The position numbers and the translations under genes are program-made. A DNA stretch of 64,000 nucleotides from Enhygromyxa salina. GTDB lineage: Bacteria > Myxococcota_A > Polyangia > Nannocystales > Nannocystaceae. Below are positions 50,940-60,746 of the stretch, in pieces. The DNA lies in assembly GCF_000737335.2 (NCBI RefSeq), contig NZ_JMCC02000031.1:62001-126000 (forward strand), written 5' to 3'. Numbering within the stretch: position 1 is the first letter of the stretch; every line of letters begins with the position of its first letter. The notes under the pieces were generated by a model. The model was not told the origin of the DNA and did not search any database. It was given only the letters and a program-made list of their open reading frames with translations.

Positions 50940-51812
50940 CTACTCGATCCAGGCCGCGACGATCAGCTCGCGCAGCCGCGCGGGATCGGTGGCGGAGGTC
51001 TTGCACATGAACCCGCTCTTGTGGGCGAAGTGCACGTCCGGCTGGCCCTCGACCCGAGAGAAGTCGAGCTTGGGATGATCTTCGTAGCGGCCGATCCCGT
51101 AGCCGTCGCCGCGCCGATCTGGATAGACGATCGCCGCGATCGTGTGCTCGAGCCCAGCTGCGCGAACGTAGTTTCCGACGGCGATGCTGGGCTCGTCGGA
51201 CGCGGGGTCGGTGCGTGGGAGGAACACCGCCTCGATCGAGTCACCCAGCTCGGGACCGCGCGCGACCGACCAGCGCTGCGCGTGCTTGGCCGCGAAGTCG
51301 ATCCGCTCGCGGGCGACGCGTAGGTACTCGAGCAAGTCTTCGCCCACGAAGCGCATGAATTCGTAGAGCGGATCACCCGCGGCGAGCTGGCTCTTCTTCG
51401 CGAAGCGGCGCAGCAGCGTGATGTCGATCGGCGAGTTGAGCTGCGAGATCGCCTTGCGCGGGACCCCGAGCCACTTCGCGGTCTTGGTGGGCCCGCGCGA
51501 GTCAAACCATTCCGCCGGCTCGAGCCAGTCGCAAAAGCGCAGGGCGTCCGCGTAGATCCCCAGGTGATCCAAGACCAAGCTCAGCGCGCAGGTTGGGGCG
51601 TGCTCGCGCGGGAAGTGGTGGTGGTCGAAGTCCATCCGGGCCGGATCATGGACGCCGCCGACGTCGATGATCGCGACCTTGGGATCGTCGAGCTCGGCCT
51701 GGGTTGGATCGCGGCGGACGACCGGCGCGCCGTACTTGGCGATGAGCACGCAGACCGCCAGGAGGTCGTCTTTGTGGGCGCCGCCTGGATGCGTGAGGAT
51801 CGTGTGGACCAT
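50940..51812 (-). CDS. MYG1 family (UPF0160) DHH-type hydrolase
   Basis: A 290-aa MYG1-like protein starting at ATG 51812 (MVHTILTHPGGAHKDDLLAV). Signature segments are THPGGAHKDD, IIDVGGVHDP and MDFDHHHFP, whose His/Asp residues form the predicted metal site, and WEGP-like VHFAHKSGFMCKT near the end. Family members are nucleases or phosphoesterases conserved from bacteria to mitochondria. An upstream GTG at 51830 is possible. It follows lysC by 41 bp in the same direction, but the functions look unrelated. Confidence 0.9.
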   Translation of the reverse strand: MVHTILTHPGGAHKDDLLAVCVLIAKYGAPVVRRDPTQAELDDPKVAIIDVGGVHDPARMDFDHHHFPREHAPTCALSLVLDHLGIYADALRFCDWLEPAEWFDSRGPTKTAKWLGVPRKAISQLNSPIDITLLRRFAKKSQLAAGDPLYEFMRFVGEDLLEYLRVARERIDFAAKHAQRWSVARGPELGDSIEAVFLPRTDPASDEPSIAVGNYVRAAGLEHTIAAIVYPDRRGDGYGIGRYEDHPKLDFSRVEGQPDVHFAHKSGFMCKTSATDPARLRELIVAAWIE

Positions 51813-51853
51813 GCCCGCGCCACATACCACGAGATGCGGGCGCGAGCCGCCCG

Positions 51854-53178
<1,325 letters not shown>

Positions 53179-53234
53179 GGCGTTGTCTTTCTGTGGGGTC
53201 GCGGGCGCCGACCATAGGCGAGCCGGCGCGCGGC

Positions 53235-53287
53235 CGCTAGCTCGACGCCGCGTCAATGCCCATCGCAGCCAGTGGCCCGCTCAGCTC
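53235..53287 (-). pseudogene. Relic copy of the truC gene tail
   Basis: Minus-strand frame ELSGPLAAMGIDAASS followed by a TAG at the equivalent place as the end of truC (DLSGPLAAMGIDLAAI, stop). The two DNA segments align without gaps over about 53 bp at roughly 83 percent identity. No remainder of a truC-like gene is present here. Confidence 0.75.
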
Positions 53288-53297
53288 GAGACCGCCG

Positions 53298-53708
53298 TCA
53301 GGGGACTTGCTCGCAACAACAGCGCGCCCCGGTGTTGACCTGCCACTCGATCGCCTCGTCGCAGCGACGCGAGATCACCGGGCCGGCCAACTCGACAACC
53401 TTGCACTCCTCGACGTTCGAGTAAATCATGTAGGTTCCGTCGGCGCAGGCGTTCTCGGCACATGTCGAACCCACGGCCTCGCACTGGACTTGGCACGTCG
53501 AGAACTCTGTCTTGTCGAAGCACTCCAGAAAGGTCGGGGTGCAGCTGCCGGCCACGCACTCTCCGACCCCAGGCAGCTCCGGCCCGTAGGCAGCACATGC
53601 GGGCTCGCACACCGCATCTTGGCCGTCGTCAGAGCAGGCCGTAATCGAGCCCACGGCTGCGAGCGTCATGAACCATGTGATGCTTGTGATCGAGAGGAGT
53701 CGTTTCAT
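53298..53708 (-). CDS. Small cysteine-rich lipoprotein
   Basis: A 136-aa lipoprotein: MKRLLSITSITWFMTLAAVG with SITAC gives Cys25. The mature part contains about 14 cysteines (CEPACAAYG, GECVAGSC, FSTCQVQCEAVGSTCAENAC, ARCCCEQVP), probably disulfide-bonded. The ATG overlaps the stop of the upstream metalloprotease gene (ATGA), so they are co-translated and probably act together, perhaps as protease and inhibitor or accessory protein; that pairing role is inference. No family recognised. Confidence 0.82.
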   Translation of the reverse strand: MKRLLSITSITWFMTLAAVGSITACSDDGQDAVCEPACAAYGPELPGVGECVAGSCTPTFLECFDKTEFSTCQVQCEAVGSTCAENACADGTYMIYSNVEECKVVELAGPVISRRCDEAIEWQVNTGARCCCEQVP

Positions 53709-56023
53709 CCGTAGAGTCCGGTTCCGATCGGGAACCCGTCAGCCGGTGCTTCCACCGGGGTGTCACAGGCGAAGGCCTCACCGTCGACGCACCGCCACAG
53801 TGGGCTGATGTGGTCGGGGTCCGCCGGGTCATGCCAAAGTATGTCGCTGCACCCGTCGTCGTCAAAGTCGCCCACGACCGGCGCGTAGTCCCCGTTGATC
53901 GAGAATATCCGCGGCGTGTGCCCGCCGCCTTCGTCGAACTGCCAGATGACGCTGAGGGCATCGGGTGTCTCGGAGCGTCCAGCGTACCAGAAGATGTCAT
54001 CGATCCCGTCGCCGTTGAAGTCACCGATCAGCGGTCGAAACTCGCTCATCACCTGCCGTTCGAAGCGGTCGAAGATCACGGCGGCTTGATTGCTCACCGA
54101 CAGCCACAGCCAGTCGGTGGGGACCCCCGGGGCGTACCAAAACAGGTCGGTCCGATCGTCGCCGTTGAAGTCGCCGATCAGCGGCATGTACTCGACGTCT
54201 GGCTCGAACTCGAGGCTTTCCACCGGAATGGGGCCTTGTCGGTCGAAACCGAACTCTGGGATGTGGCCCCACTCCCAGATCTCGATAGTCTGCGCGTCCG
54301 GCTGGTACCACAGCAGGTCGTTGCCTCCCCCGCCAAACCCCCGGAACCGCGCTGGGATCGGGAACGCGTAATCAGCGTAGTCAACGGGGTACAGCGCCCC
54401 CGACGCCGGGTCGAACAGGCTGTCGCTGGCGGGGCCCGGTTGATAGATGATGATCTGGTCGTCGATCTCGTGGCCGAACGAGCCGATGATCGGAATCGTG
54501 AAGTCGGGCCCACTGAATGCCGCCAGCGAGTAGTTCGTGCCATCGTTGCTCAGGAGGAAGTCTGGAAGCCCGGTACCTGGGCCGAGCAAAAGCAAATCGA
54601 GATCGTTGTAGGTGCCCGACGCAAACAGCGGACTCGGCCGCAGTCCGACTGAGATCTCGACGGATCCGCCACATGGCGGCGCCTGTCCGTCCAGGCAGCG
54701 CTCGACCGCAGTAAATGCGATCGCCTGACCCGGCGCCGCAGTCGACGTCCATTGTTGTATCGCGTTGTCCAGCGGCGTGAACCAAGCGATCCCCGGGCGC
54801 TCGCTACCATCGTAGGCGTAGTCGTGGACCAGGCTCGCTCCGCCCATCATCAGCGGGTTCCGGCGTGCGCGAGAGTACTGATAGAACGCGCCCAAGCGAT
54901 CGAAGCCCGAGAGGCGCGGCTGATCCTTCGCCGCCCCGGGGCACGTGTCGTTGGCCATCACGGACTTTGGGTCAGGAGGGGTCAACGAGCGCCACACCGT
55001 GAACTCGTTGCACACGTCTTGCTCGAAGGCGAGGTGCTCGTGGGCGAAGCCCAGGACGTGGCCGAGCTCGTGACGGGCCGTGATCTGCATCTCCTGCTCA
55101 GAATCCACGGCGCGGGGCCCAAACAAGAGCTCGCGCTCAAACCCTCCGGGATTGTCTGGGCCCGCCCAATCGGGATCGAACTCGGTGATTGGCGTTGCGT
55201 TCGTGACCCCAGCACACGGACCCGAACACTCGTTCGACACGCCCATGCGCACGCGAAAGTGGACGTTGTTCTGCCCGGGCTGACAGCTGCCCGAGCCGAT
55301 TCCCCCAGCGGGGTCATCGAACTCTGAGAGGTGCACGAAATTGACCCCCGTGGCGCGCTCCCAGGCCTTCGTGCCGCGCTCCATACCCCGTAGGATCCGC
55401 TCGTAGCGTTCCTGGTGTTTCTCCGCGGCGTCTTCGTCATTCGGCTGCGGAAAGACCACGCCCACACACCACGTCAACTCGAGCTTGCGTGGCTCGCTCC
55501 ACACTTCGTCGAAGATGGCGTCATTGAGGGCCAGCAGCCTGGTCTCCGACGATTTTGGATCGTGCGTGAGCACCTCGTGGATGTCCCGAAGCTGCTGCGT
55601 GGTCACGAACTGATCGCCGTCGATCAGCCACCCGCCGGGCCACGGGTTGGCGTATGCCTCGACAAACTCATCCCAACCCAGAGTCATCGGTTCGCGGGCC
55701 GTCGATCGGCGCGGCGGCGCAACAGGCGGCACTGCGGCTGGGACCACAGAGGCGTCCAGACTCCCAGCGGGATCGCCTGCCACCAACGCCTGAAACTCGG
55801 GAAGCTCGGCGTCGGGAGCGGGCGGCGCCTCTCCATCGAGGGGATACCAGTTCTCATCGCAACCCGGACCTTCTGGACCGAGTCCATCGCCGGCTACGCC
55901 GGTTTCGCCGAGTTCATCGTCGCCTTGCGGTCCATCATCGGGCGCACATCCGGCGGTCGCAAGGACAGCGGATAGCATGCCAAGCCCGACGCCTCTATTG
56001 TTTCTGTTCCACTCTATAGGCAT
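53705..56023 (-). CDS. Metzincin-type metalloprotease lipoprotein with FG-GAP repeats
   Basis: A 772-aa lipoprotein starting at ATG 56023 (MPIEWNRNNRGVGLGMLSAV), with a lipobox at ATAGC (Cys26). The catalytic motif HELGHVLGFAHEH (about 318-330) fits HExxHxxGxxH, the metzincin zinc site; VMAND soon after may be the Met-turn. From about residue 400 there is a beta-rich region, then three or more FG-GAP/VCBS units with Ca2+-loop patterns: GDFNGDDRTDLFWYA, GDFNGDGIDDIFWYA and GDFDDDGCSDILWHD. It is likely a surface or secreted protease. It overlaps the small Cys-rich lipoprotein gene by 4 bp. Confidence 0.9.
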   Translation of the reverse strand: MPIEWNRNNRGVGLGMLSAVLATAGCAPDDGPQGDDELGETGVAGDGLGPEGPGCDENWYPLDGEAPPAPDAELPEFQALVAGDPAGSLDASVVPAAVPPVAPPRRSTAREPMTLGWDEFVEAYANPWPGGWLIDGDQFVTTQQLRDIHEVLTHDPKSSETRLLALNDAIFDEVWSEPRKLELTWCVGVVFPQPNDEDAAEKHQERYERILRGMERGTKAWERATGVNFVHLSEFDDPAGGIGSGSCQPGQNNVHFRVRMGVSNECSGPCAGVTNATPITEFDPDWAGPDNPGGFERELLFGPRAVDSEQEMQITARHELGHVLGFAHEHLAFEQDVCNEFTVWRSLTPPDPKSVMANDTCPGAAKDQPRLSGFDRLGAFYQYSRARRNPLMMGGASLVHDYAYDGSERPGIAWFTPLDNAIQQWTSTAAPGQAIAFTAVERCLDGQAPPCGGSVEISVGLRPSPLFASGTYNDLDLLLLGPGTGLPDFLLSNDGTNYSLAAFSGPDFTIPIIGSFGHEIDDQIIIYQPGPASDSLFDPASGALYPVDYADYAFPIPARFRGFGGGGNDLLWYQPDAQTIEIWEWGHIPEFGFDRQGPIPVESLEFEPDVEYMPLIGDFNGDDRTDLFWYAPGVPTDWLWLSVSNQAAVIFDRFERQVMSEFRPLIGDFNGDGIDDIFWYAGRSETPDALSVIWQFDEGGGHTPRIFSINGDYAPVVGDFDDDGCSDILWHDPADPDHISPLWRCVDGEAFACDTPVEAPADGFPIGTGLYG

Positions 56024-56226
56024 GACGATCACGCTAGCCAACCAGAGATTCGGGAGTCAAGGGTTTGGGCCCCGCAAAAGATACGAGGTGCGACACCACG
56101 CCAGTGCCATTACTCCGTAGGATCAACCTGCTGCGACCATGCATCGATCTTCCCACAAAGAGCGGCGGGCCCGGCGACCCTGCAAGAGCTGAAGATAGCC
56201 CTTCTCGATCGAGACCGACGCGGTCG

Positions 56227-56898
56227 CTAGATCGCTGCCAGGTCGATCCCCATCGCAGCCAGCGGCCCGCTCAGATCCTCGGGCAGCGGCGCGCAGATCG
56301 TGAGCTCGGCCGTGCCCGATGGGTCTGCGATCCGCAGCTGCGCCGCGTGGAGGGCCAAGCGGTGCAGGCCAAAGCGCTCGCGGAACATCCGGTTGTGGGC
56401 GCCCTTGCCGTAGCGCACGTCGCCGATGATCGGGTGGGCGATGTGCTTGAGGTGTCGGCGGATCTGGTGGGTGCGGCCGGTCAGCGGCTCGGCTTCGACC
56501 ACCGAGTAGCGCTCGAATTCAGCGAGCCGCCGGACCCGGGTCTGGGCTGGCTTTCGCTCGCTTTGTTTGTCGTCGACGTGGCGCAGGCCGTGGTCGATCA
56601 GCGCGTGCGCGGGCGCGTGGCCGCGGACGAGGGCGAGGTAGCGCTTGTGGACCTCACCGCGCTCGAACGCGCCGCTCAACTCTCGAGCGGTGTCGACATC
56701 CAGCGCGAACAGCAAGACGCCGGAGGTCCCACGATCGAGCCGGTGCAGCGGCCACACGCGCTGGCCGAGCTGCGCGTGCAGCAGATCGACCGCGACCACG
56801 TCGTCGTTGGCCCAGCCGCGGTGCACCAGCATGCCGCTGGGCTTGTTCACGGCGACCAGCTTGGCGTCTTCGTGGACCAGCTCGAGCGCGTCAGGCAT
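56227..56898 (-). CDS. truC: tRNA pseudouridine synthase C (TruC-like, RluA family)
   Basis: A 223-aa RluA-family pseudouridine synthase. LVAVNKPSGMLVHRGW and WPLHRLDRGTSGVLLFAL (catalytic Asp55 in HRLDRGTSG) are diagnostic. PLTGRTHQIRRHLKHIAHPI and IGDVRYGKGAHNRMF complete the fold. The LVHRGW/short-length pattern without an S4 domain matches TruC, which modifies U65 of tRNA. The ATG at 56898 overlaps the stop of cysH by 8 bp; ATG 56907 is an alternative. A diverged copy of the last 17 codons lies 3 kb away beyond the metalloprotease genes. Confidence 0.9.
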   Translation of the reverse strand: MPDALELVHEDAKLVAVNKPSGMLVHRGWANDDVVAVDLLHAQLGQRVWPLHRLDRGTSGVLLFALDVDTARELSGAFERGEVHKRYLALVRGHAPAHALIDHGLRHVDDKQSERKPAQTRVRRLAEFERYSVVEAEPLTGRTHQIRRHLKHIAHPIIGDVRYGKGAHNRMFRERFGLHRLALHAAQLRIADPSGTAELTICAPLPEDLSGPLAAMGIDLAAI

Positions 56899-57697
56899 CC
56901 GGGCCATCGGGCATGTCGGGCATGTCGGCGACGTCGGGCACGTGGAGGCCACACTCTTTCTTGGTCGCCGCCTCCCACCACCACCGACCGGCCCGCTCGT
57001 GCTCGCCGGGCAGCACCGCCCGGGTGCACGGCTCGCAGCCGATGCTGACCATGCCGCGCTCGTGCAGGGCGTTGTAGGGGACCTCGAACGCGCGGATCGT
57101 GTCCCACAGCTCGTCCGAGCCCATGCTGACCAGCGGGTTGAACTTATAGAGCGACCCCTCGTCGCGCCCGGCGAACGCGAGGTCACGCTCGAACACCGGC
57201 ACCGCCCCGCGGGTCCGCGGGCTCTGGTCGCGCCGCTGGCCGGTGATCCACGCGCGCAGACCCGAGAGCTGCCGACGCAGCGGCGCGACCTTGCGGATCC
57301 CACAGCACTCCTGGTGGCCGTCTTCGTAGAACGAGAACAAGCCCTTGGTCCGAACCAGCGCCTCGACCGGGGCCGCCTCGGGGAAGCAGTACTCGATCCG
57401 CAGGCCGTAGTGGCGCTCGACCTTGGCCATGAACTGATAGGTCTGTGGGTGCAGGCGGCCGGTGTCGAGGCTGAACACGCGCGGCTTTCGATCGCCGAGC
57501 ACGTCACAGGCGAGCTCGATCAGCAAGACATCTTCGGCGCCGCTGAAGCTGATCGCGATGTCTTCGAGGTCGAACAGCTCGAACGCGCGGCGAAGGATCC
57601 GTCGCGGCGATAGCTCGGCGAGCTCGCGCGCGAGCGTGTCGACGTCAACCTTGGAGTCGGGCGAGTCGGGCGAGTCCGAGTCGGGCGAGTCGCTCAT
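56891..57697 (-). CDS. cysH: Iron-sulfur APS/PAPS reductase
   Basis: A 268-aa assimilatory sulfate reductase. FSGAEDVLLIELA is the PP-loop-derived motif, PRVFSLDTGRLHPQTYQFM follows, and the C-terminal catalytic segment is KKECGLH (Cys249). Paired cysteines CCG (131-132) and CEPC (221-224) are the [4Fe-4S] ligands, which marks the APS-reducing type rather than the cluster-free PAPS type. The N-terminus MSDSPDSDSPDSPDS and C-terminus PDVADMPDMPDGPD are short Asp/Pro/Ser repeats outside the enzyme fold. Overlaps truC. Confidence 0.93.
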   Translation of the reverse strand: MSDSPDSDSPDSPDSKVDVDTLARELAELSPRRILRRAFELFDLEDIAISFSGAEDVLLIELACDVLGDRKPRVFSLDTGRLHPQTYQFMAKVERHYGLRIEYCFPEAAPVEALVRTKGLFSFYEDGHQECCGIRKVAPLRRQLSGLRAWITGQRRDQSPRTRGAVPVFERDLAFAGRDEGSLYKFNPLVSMGSDELWDTIRAFEVPYNALHERGMVSIGCEPCTRAVLPGEHERAGRWWWEAATKKECGLHVPDVADMPDMPDGPDA

Positions 57698-57935
57698 GGC
57701 CGGGATGATACGGGTTGTCCTCGACCGCCCACAGACGCGGGCGAGGATTCCGGGCCACGTGGGCAGCGCGGGTTCGCGGACGAGGCGCGAGTTGGTGTCC
57801 GCTGCGGCAAGTTGAGGCGCGGGCCGGTCAGCGCGCGTGGCGGTGCGCGCCGCTTCGACGGGCCCTGGTGTGGTCGAAGCGGCGCGCAGCTCGGCGAGCT
57901 GACCCCAGTTGCGGGCAGGCAACGCAAGGCCAAGA

Positions 57936-59144
57936 TCACTGCTGGAAGCAGTAGATCGGCAGCGACACGTCGCACGGCAGCTCGCCGCAGTTTGACCACT
58001 GCGACATGTTCGAGGCCGAGCGCCCGATCGCGCCGAAGTCGGAGGGGATCGCCGAGGAGTAGTCGAGGCAGGTGCTGGCGCCCAAGGTCCCGAACTCGGT
58101 GGTGCCGGTGCGGGCCAGCCGGGCGCTGCCGCCACACATCTCGGAGGTGTTGACCGACATCCCGCCGGTCTCGGTGCGCGCGATAGCGAAGTCGAGATCG
58201 CCGTCGACCAGGTCGGCCCAGTCGTCGGCCACCTTGTTGCCGTCGGGGAGCATGTAGGGGACGGTCGACTGGGTGAAGCGGGTCGCGGGCGAGCTCGCGT
58301 CCGTCGACAGCCAGGCCATGTAGGTGCCCTGCAAGCCAGCGTTCTGGGCGAGCATGTTGCAGATCGCGTCGGCCCCCCCGAGCCCGCCCAGGTCACCCGT
58401 GTGGCTGGTGCTGGTTGCGAACGCGACCCGGAATTCCCACGCGCAGGTGGGCGCGCAGCCGTCCATCGCGTCGAGGTTGGCGTCATCGCACTCCTCGCCG
58501 GGCTGGACGAAGCCGTCGCCACACACCGCGCCCATGCAGGTGTCGTCGCAGCCGTCGTCGTTGTCGGTGTTGCCGTCGTCGCACTCTTCAACGCCGATCT
58601 GCACGAAGCCGTCTCCGCAGGTGGCCGCGAGACAGTCGATGCAGTCGTCGTTGTTGTCCATGTTGGTGTCGTCGCACTCTTCGACGCCGACCTGCACGAA
58701 GCCGTCGCCGCAGGTCGCGAGCTCGCAGGCGTTGGTGCACATGTCGTCGTCAGCCATGTTGCCGTCGTCGCAGGCTTCGACGCCATCTTGGACCGAGCCG
58801 TCGCCGCATACGGCCATGGCACAGTCAACGCAATCATCGGTGTTGTCGGTGTTGCCGTCGTCGCAGGCTTCGACGCCCTCGTTCAAGATGCCGTCGCCGC
58901 AGGTCGCGAGGGTGCAGTCGTTGAGGCAGTCGTCGGTCTCGAGCGTGTTGCCGTCGTCGCAGGCTTCACCCGACTCGACGATCGCGTTGCCACAGATCGG
59001 ATCGGGGATGGGGTCACCGGTCTCGCTGTCGCTCTCGCTGCCGGTGTCGTCGGTCATGGGTTCGGGGGTGTCGGGGTTGCAGGCAACGACGAGCGAGCAG
59101 AGGGCGGTCGTGGCGAGGAGGGACTCGAGGCGGAGATAAGGCAT
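57936..59144 (-). CDS. Lipoprotein with six cysteine-rich repeats and a DUF1554-like domain
   Basis: A 402-aa lipoprotein: MPYLRLESLLATTALCSLVV with AC (Cys22). Residues 48-235 contain six units of the Myxococcus cysteine-rich repeat (DUF4215), each with CGDG...E(A/E)CDDGN...DDC, for example ATCGDGFVQIGVEECDDGNT. The C-terminal 165 residues (FRVAFATSTSHTGDLGGLGG, GTYMAWLSTDASSPATRF, SNMSQWSNCGELPC) match the DUF1554 pattern, also seen in Leptospira and myxobacterial surface proteins. It is probably a surface adhesin or sensor. No operon partner. Confidence 0.9.
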   Translation of the reverse strand: MPYLRLESLLATTALCSLVVACNPDTPEPMTDDTGSESDSETGDPIPDPICGNAIVESGEACDDGNTLETDDCLNDCTLATCGDGILNEGVEACDDGNTDNTDDCVDCAMAVCGDGSVQDGVEACDDGNMADDDMCTNACELATCGDGFVQVGVEECDDTNMDNNDDCIDCLAATCGDGFVQIGVEECDDGNTDNDDGCDDTCMGAVCGDGFVQPGEECDDANLDAMDGCAPTCAWEFRVAFATSTSHTGDLGGLGGADAICNMLAQNAGLQGTYMAWLSTDASSPATRFTQSTVPYMLPDGNKVADDWADLVDGDLDFAIARTETGGMSVNTSEMCGGSARLARTGTTEFGTLGASTCLDYSSAIPSDFGAIGRSASNMSQWSNCGELPCDVSLPIYCFQQ

Positions 59145-59247
59145 GGGGGGATTGGAGCGGATCTTGGGCCCGCGCGTCCAGTGTGTTGGTCAACTAAGCG
59201 CTCGAAATCATGGCTGCCAGCGGCGCTGGACCCAGCTAGAGACCCAG

Positions 59248-60615
59248 CTAGCCGCGTAGCGTGGAGCGGAGCCAGCCCATGAAGCGTCCCTTGTCGCCGG
59301 CGGACTGCGGCGGCCCCAGGCGAACCACCGGCGCTTCGGTCCCCCCACCGGTCAGCATCGGCATGATCCGGCGGATGCAGCCGCCGCAGCCCGTCCCGCA
59401 CCCGGTGGCCTCCTGCAGCGACTCGAGGCTGCCGGCCCCGCCCGCGATGCAGTCGACCAGGGTCTGGCGATCGACATTCAGGCAGCGACAGAGCACCTTG
59501 TCCGGGGCGAGCAGGGCCGCGGCCTTCGCCGCCTTCTTCAGCATCCTTCGCTGCTGCAGGGCCAGCGGGCTGCCGTTGAACGCCAGCGCCTGAAGCCCGC
59601 CAACGTCCTCGTAGTTGCCCGTGTCTGCGAATCCGATGATCCGCCCATCCGCGTCCAGCGAGACGGTCGTCGATGCCGCGATGTGAACCGTCTCTTTGAC
59701 GGTGCTGTCGGACTGCGTGAGGGTGTAGTGCCCATCCGGGGTGCGCAGCGCGACCAGCTCCCGGCCGTCGTGCAGCGAGAAGACGGTTTGAATGCAGACC
59801 TGCCCGTTCTCGATCACGGTGTGCTGGCTGGCCAGGCCCAGGTGTGGGAGCTCGCGGCTGCGGATCAGGCTCTCGAGGTAGGCCTCGGTCGAGTCGTTGG
59901 CTGCGTTCAACGCCTTGACGCGATCGGCCGAGACGAAGGCGGCGCGCAGATGATTGTGTGCGACCACCGACGCGCTGCGTGGGTTCCCCTGGATCACGCC
60001 GATCTCGCCGAAGCACTGGCCGGGGTAGACAGTCGCAATGTGGACCGGCTCGCCGTTCTGCATCAGGACGACCTGCGCCTGGCCCGAGAGCACGACGTAC
60101 ATCCCATCGGGAGGCGCGCCCTCGCGAAAGACCAACGCACCATCCTCCCAGCTTCGCGCCTCGCTGGTTGCCAACAGGGCCTCGAGCGGCGCAGCTGTGC
60201 GACCCAGCCGATTCCGCGTGCGCGCGGCGGAGACCTCATCGAGCACGGCGCGCTGCTGGCCAAGCAACTCGTTGAAGGTCGCGCGATCGATCTCGAGCAG
60301 GCGGCAGTCTGTCTGGGCGAGGATCGTCGCGTTTCGCTGGCCACGCCCGCCAGGCATCAGTGCCTGCTCACCCACGAGCGCGCCGGGGTGTTCGGTGTCG
60401 AGCAGGGTCCCGTCGTCCGCGTGGATCTCGAGAGCGCCAAGGGTCAGCAGGTAGGCAGCGTCGGCGTCGTCGCCCGCACGAAACAGGTGCGCGCCGGCAT
60501 CGATGCTGACCACGCGTGACTGACGTACCAGGGCGACGAGGCTCGCGTGGTGCTGCAGCGCGGCGAGCTTGCTGTGCCGGAGGATGGTCAACAGCGATGA
60601 TTCGGGCGATTCCAT
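59248..60615 (-). CDS. Two cNMP-binding domains fused to a BFD-like [2Fe-2S] domain
   Basis: A 455-aa protein starting at ATG 60615 (MESPESSLLTILRHSKLAAL). Residues about 10-120 and 135-255 are cyclic-nucleotide-binding-type beta rolls (GAHLFRAGDDADAAYLLTLG; GALVFREGAPPDGMYVVLSG; YPGQCFGEIGVIQGNPRSAS). A middle beta region of about 110 residues is unassigned. Residues 375-425 form a bacterioferritin-associated-ferredoxin-like domain: VLCRCLNVDRQTLVDCI and ATGCGTGCGGCIRRI supply the CxC and CxxC cluster ligands. It is divergent from a sterol desaturase gene, 131 bp between starts. It may link redox state and a nucleotide signal. Confidence 0.85.
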   Translation of the reverse strand: MESPESSLLTILRHSKLAALQHHASLVALVRQSRVVSIDAGAHLFRAGDDADAAYLLTLGALEIHADDGTLLDTEHPGALVGEQALMPGGRGQRNATILAQTDCRLLEIDRATFNELLGQQRAVLDEVSAARTRNRLGRTAAPLEALLATSEARSWEDGALVFREGAPPDGMYVVLSGQAQVVLMQNGEPVHIATVYPGQCFGEIGVIQGNPRSASVVAHNHLRAAFVSADRVKALNAANDSTEAYLESLIRSRELPHLGLASQHTVIENGQVCIQTVFSLHDGRELVALRTPDGHYTLTQSDSTVKETVHIAASTTVSLDADGRIIGFADTGNYEDVGGLQALAFNGSPLALQQRRMLKKAAKAAALLAPDKVLCRCLNVDRQTLVDCIAGGAGSLESLQEATGCGTGCGGCIRRIMPMLTGGGTEAPVVRLGPPQSAGDKGRFMGWLRSTLRG

Positions 60616-60746
60616 GGCTTCTAGGCGACCAGCGATACACGAGATGTTGATGCGCTGGGTGGCCAAATTTATGACTCGAGGTCGTTTGGTTGCACCTGAT
60701 CCGATCCTTGCGCTTCGCTAGCTTGATGTAGATTGAGCACAGACCC

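Noticed and set aside
56891..58837. A 648-codon minus-strand frame that includes cysH
   Set aside because: Only the part from ATG 57697 is cysH. The upstream part is an alternative frame of the DUF4215/DUF1554 lipoprotein gene.
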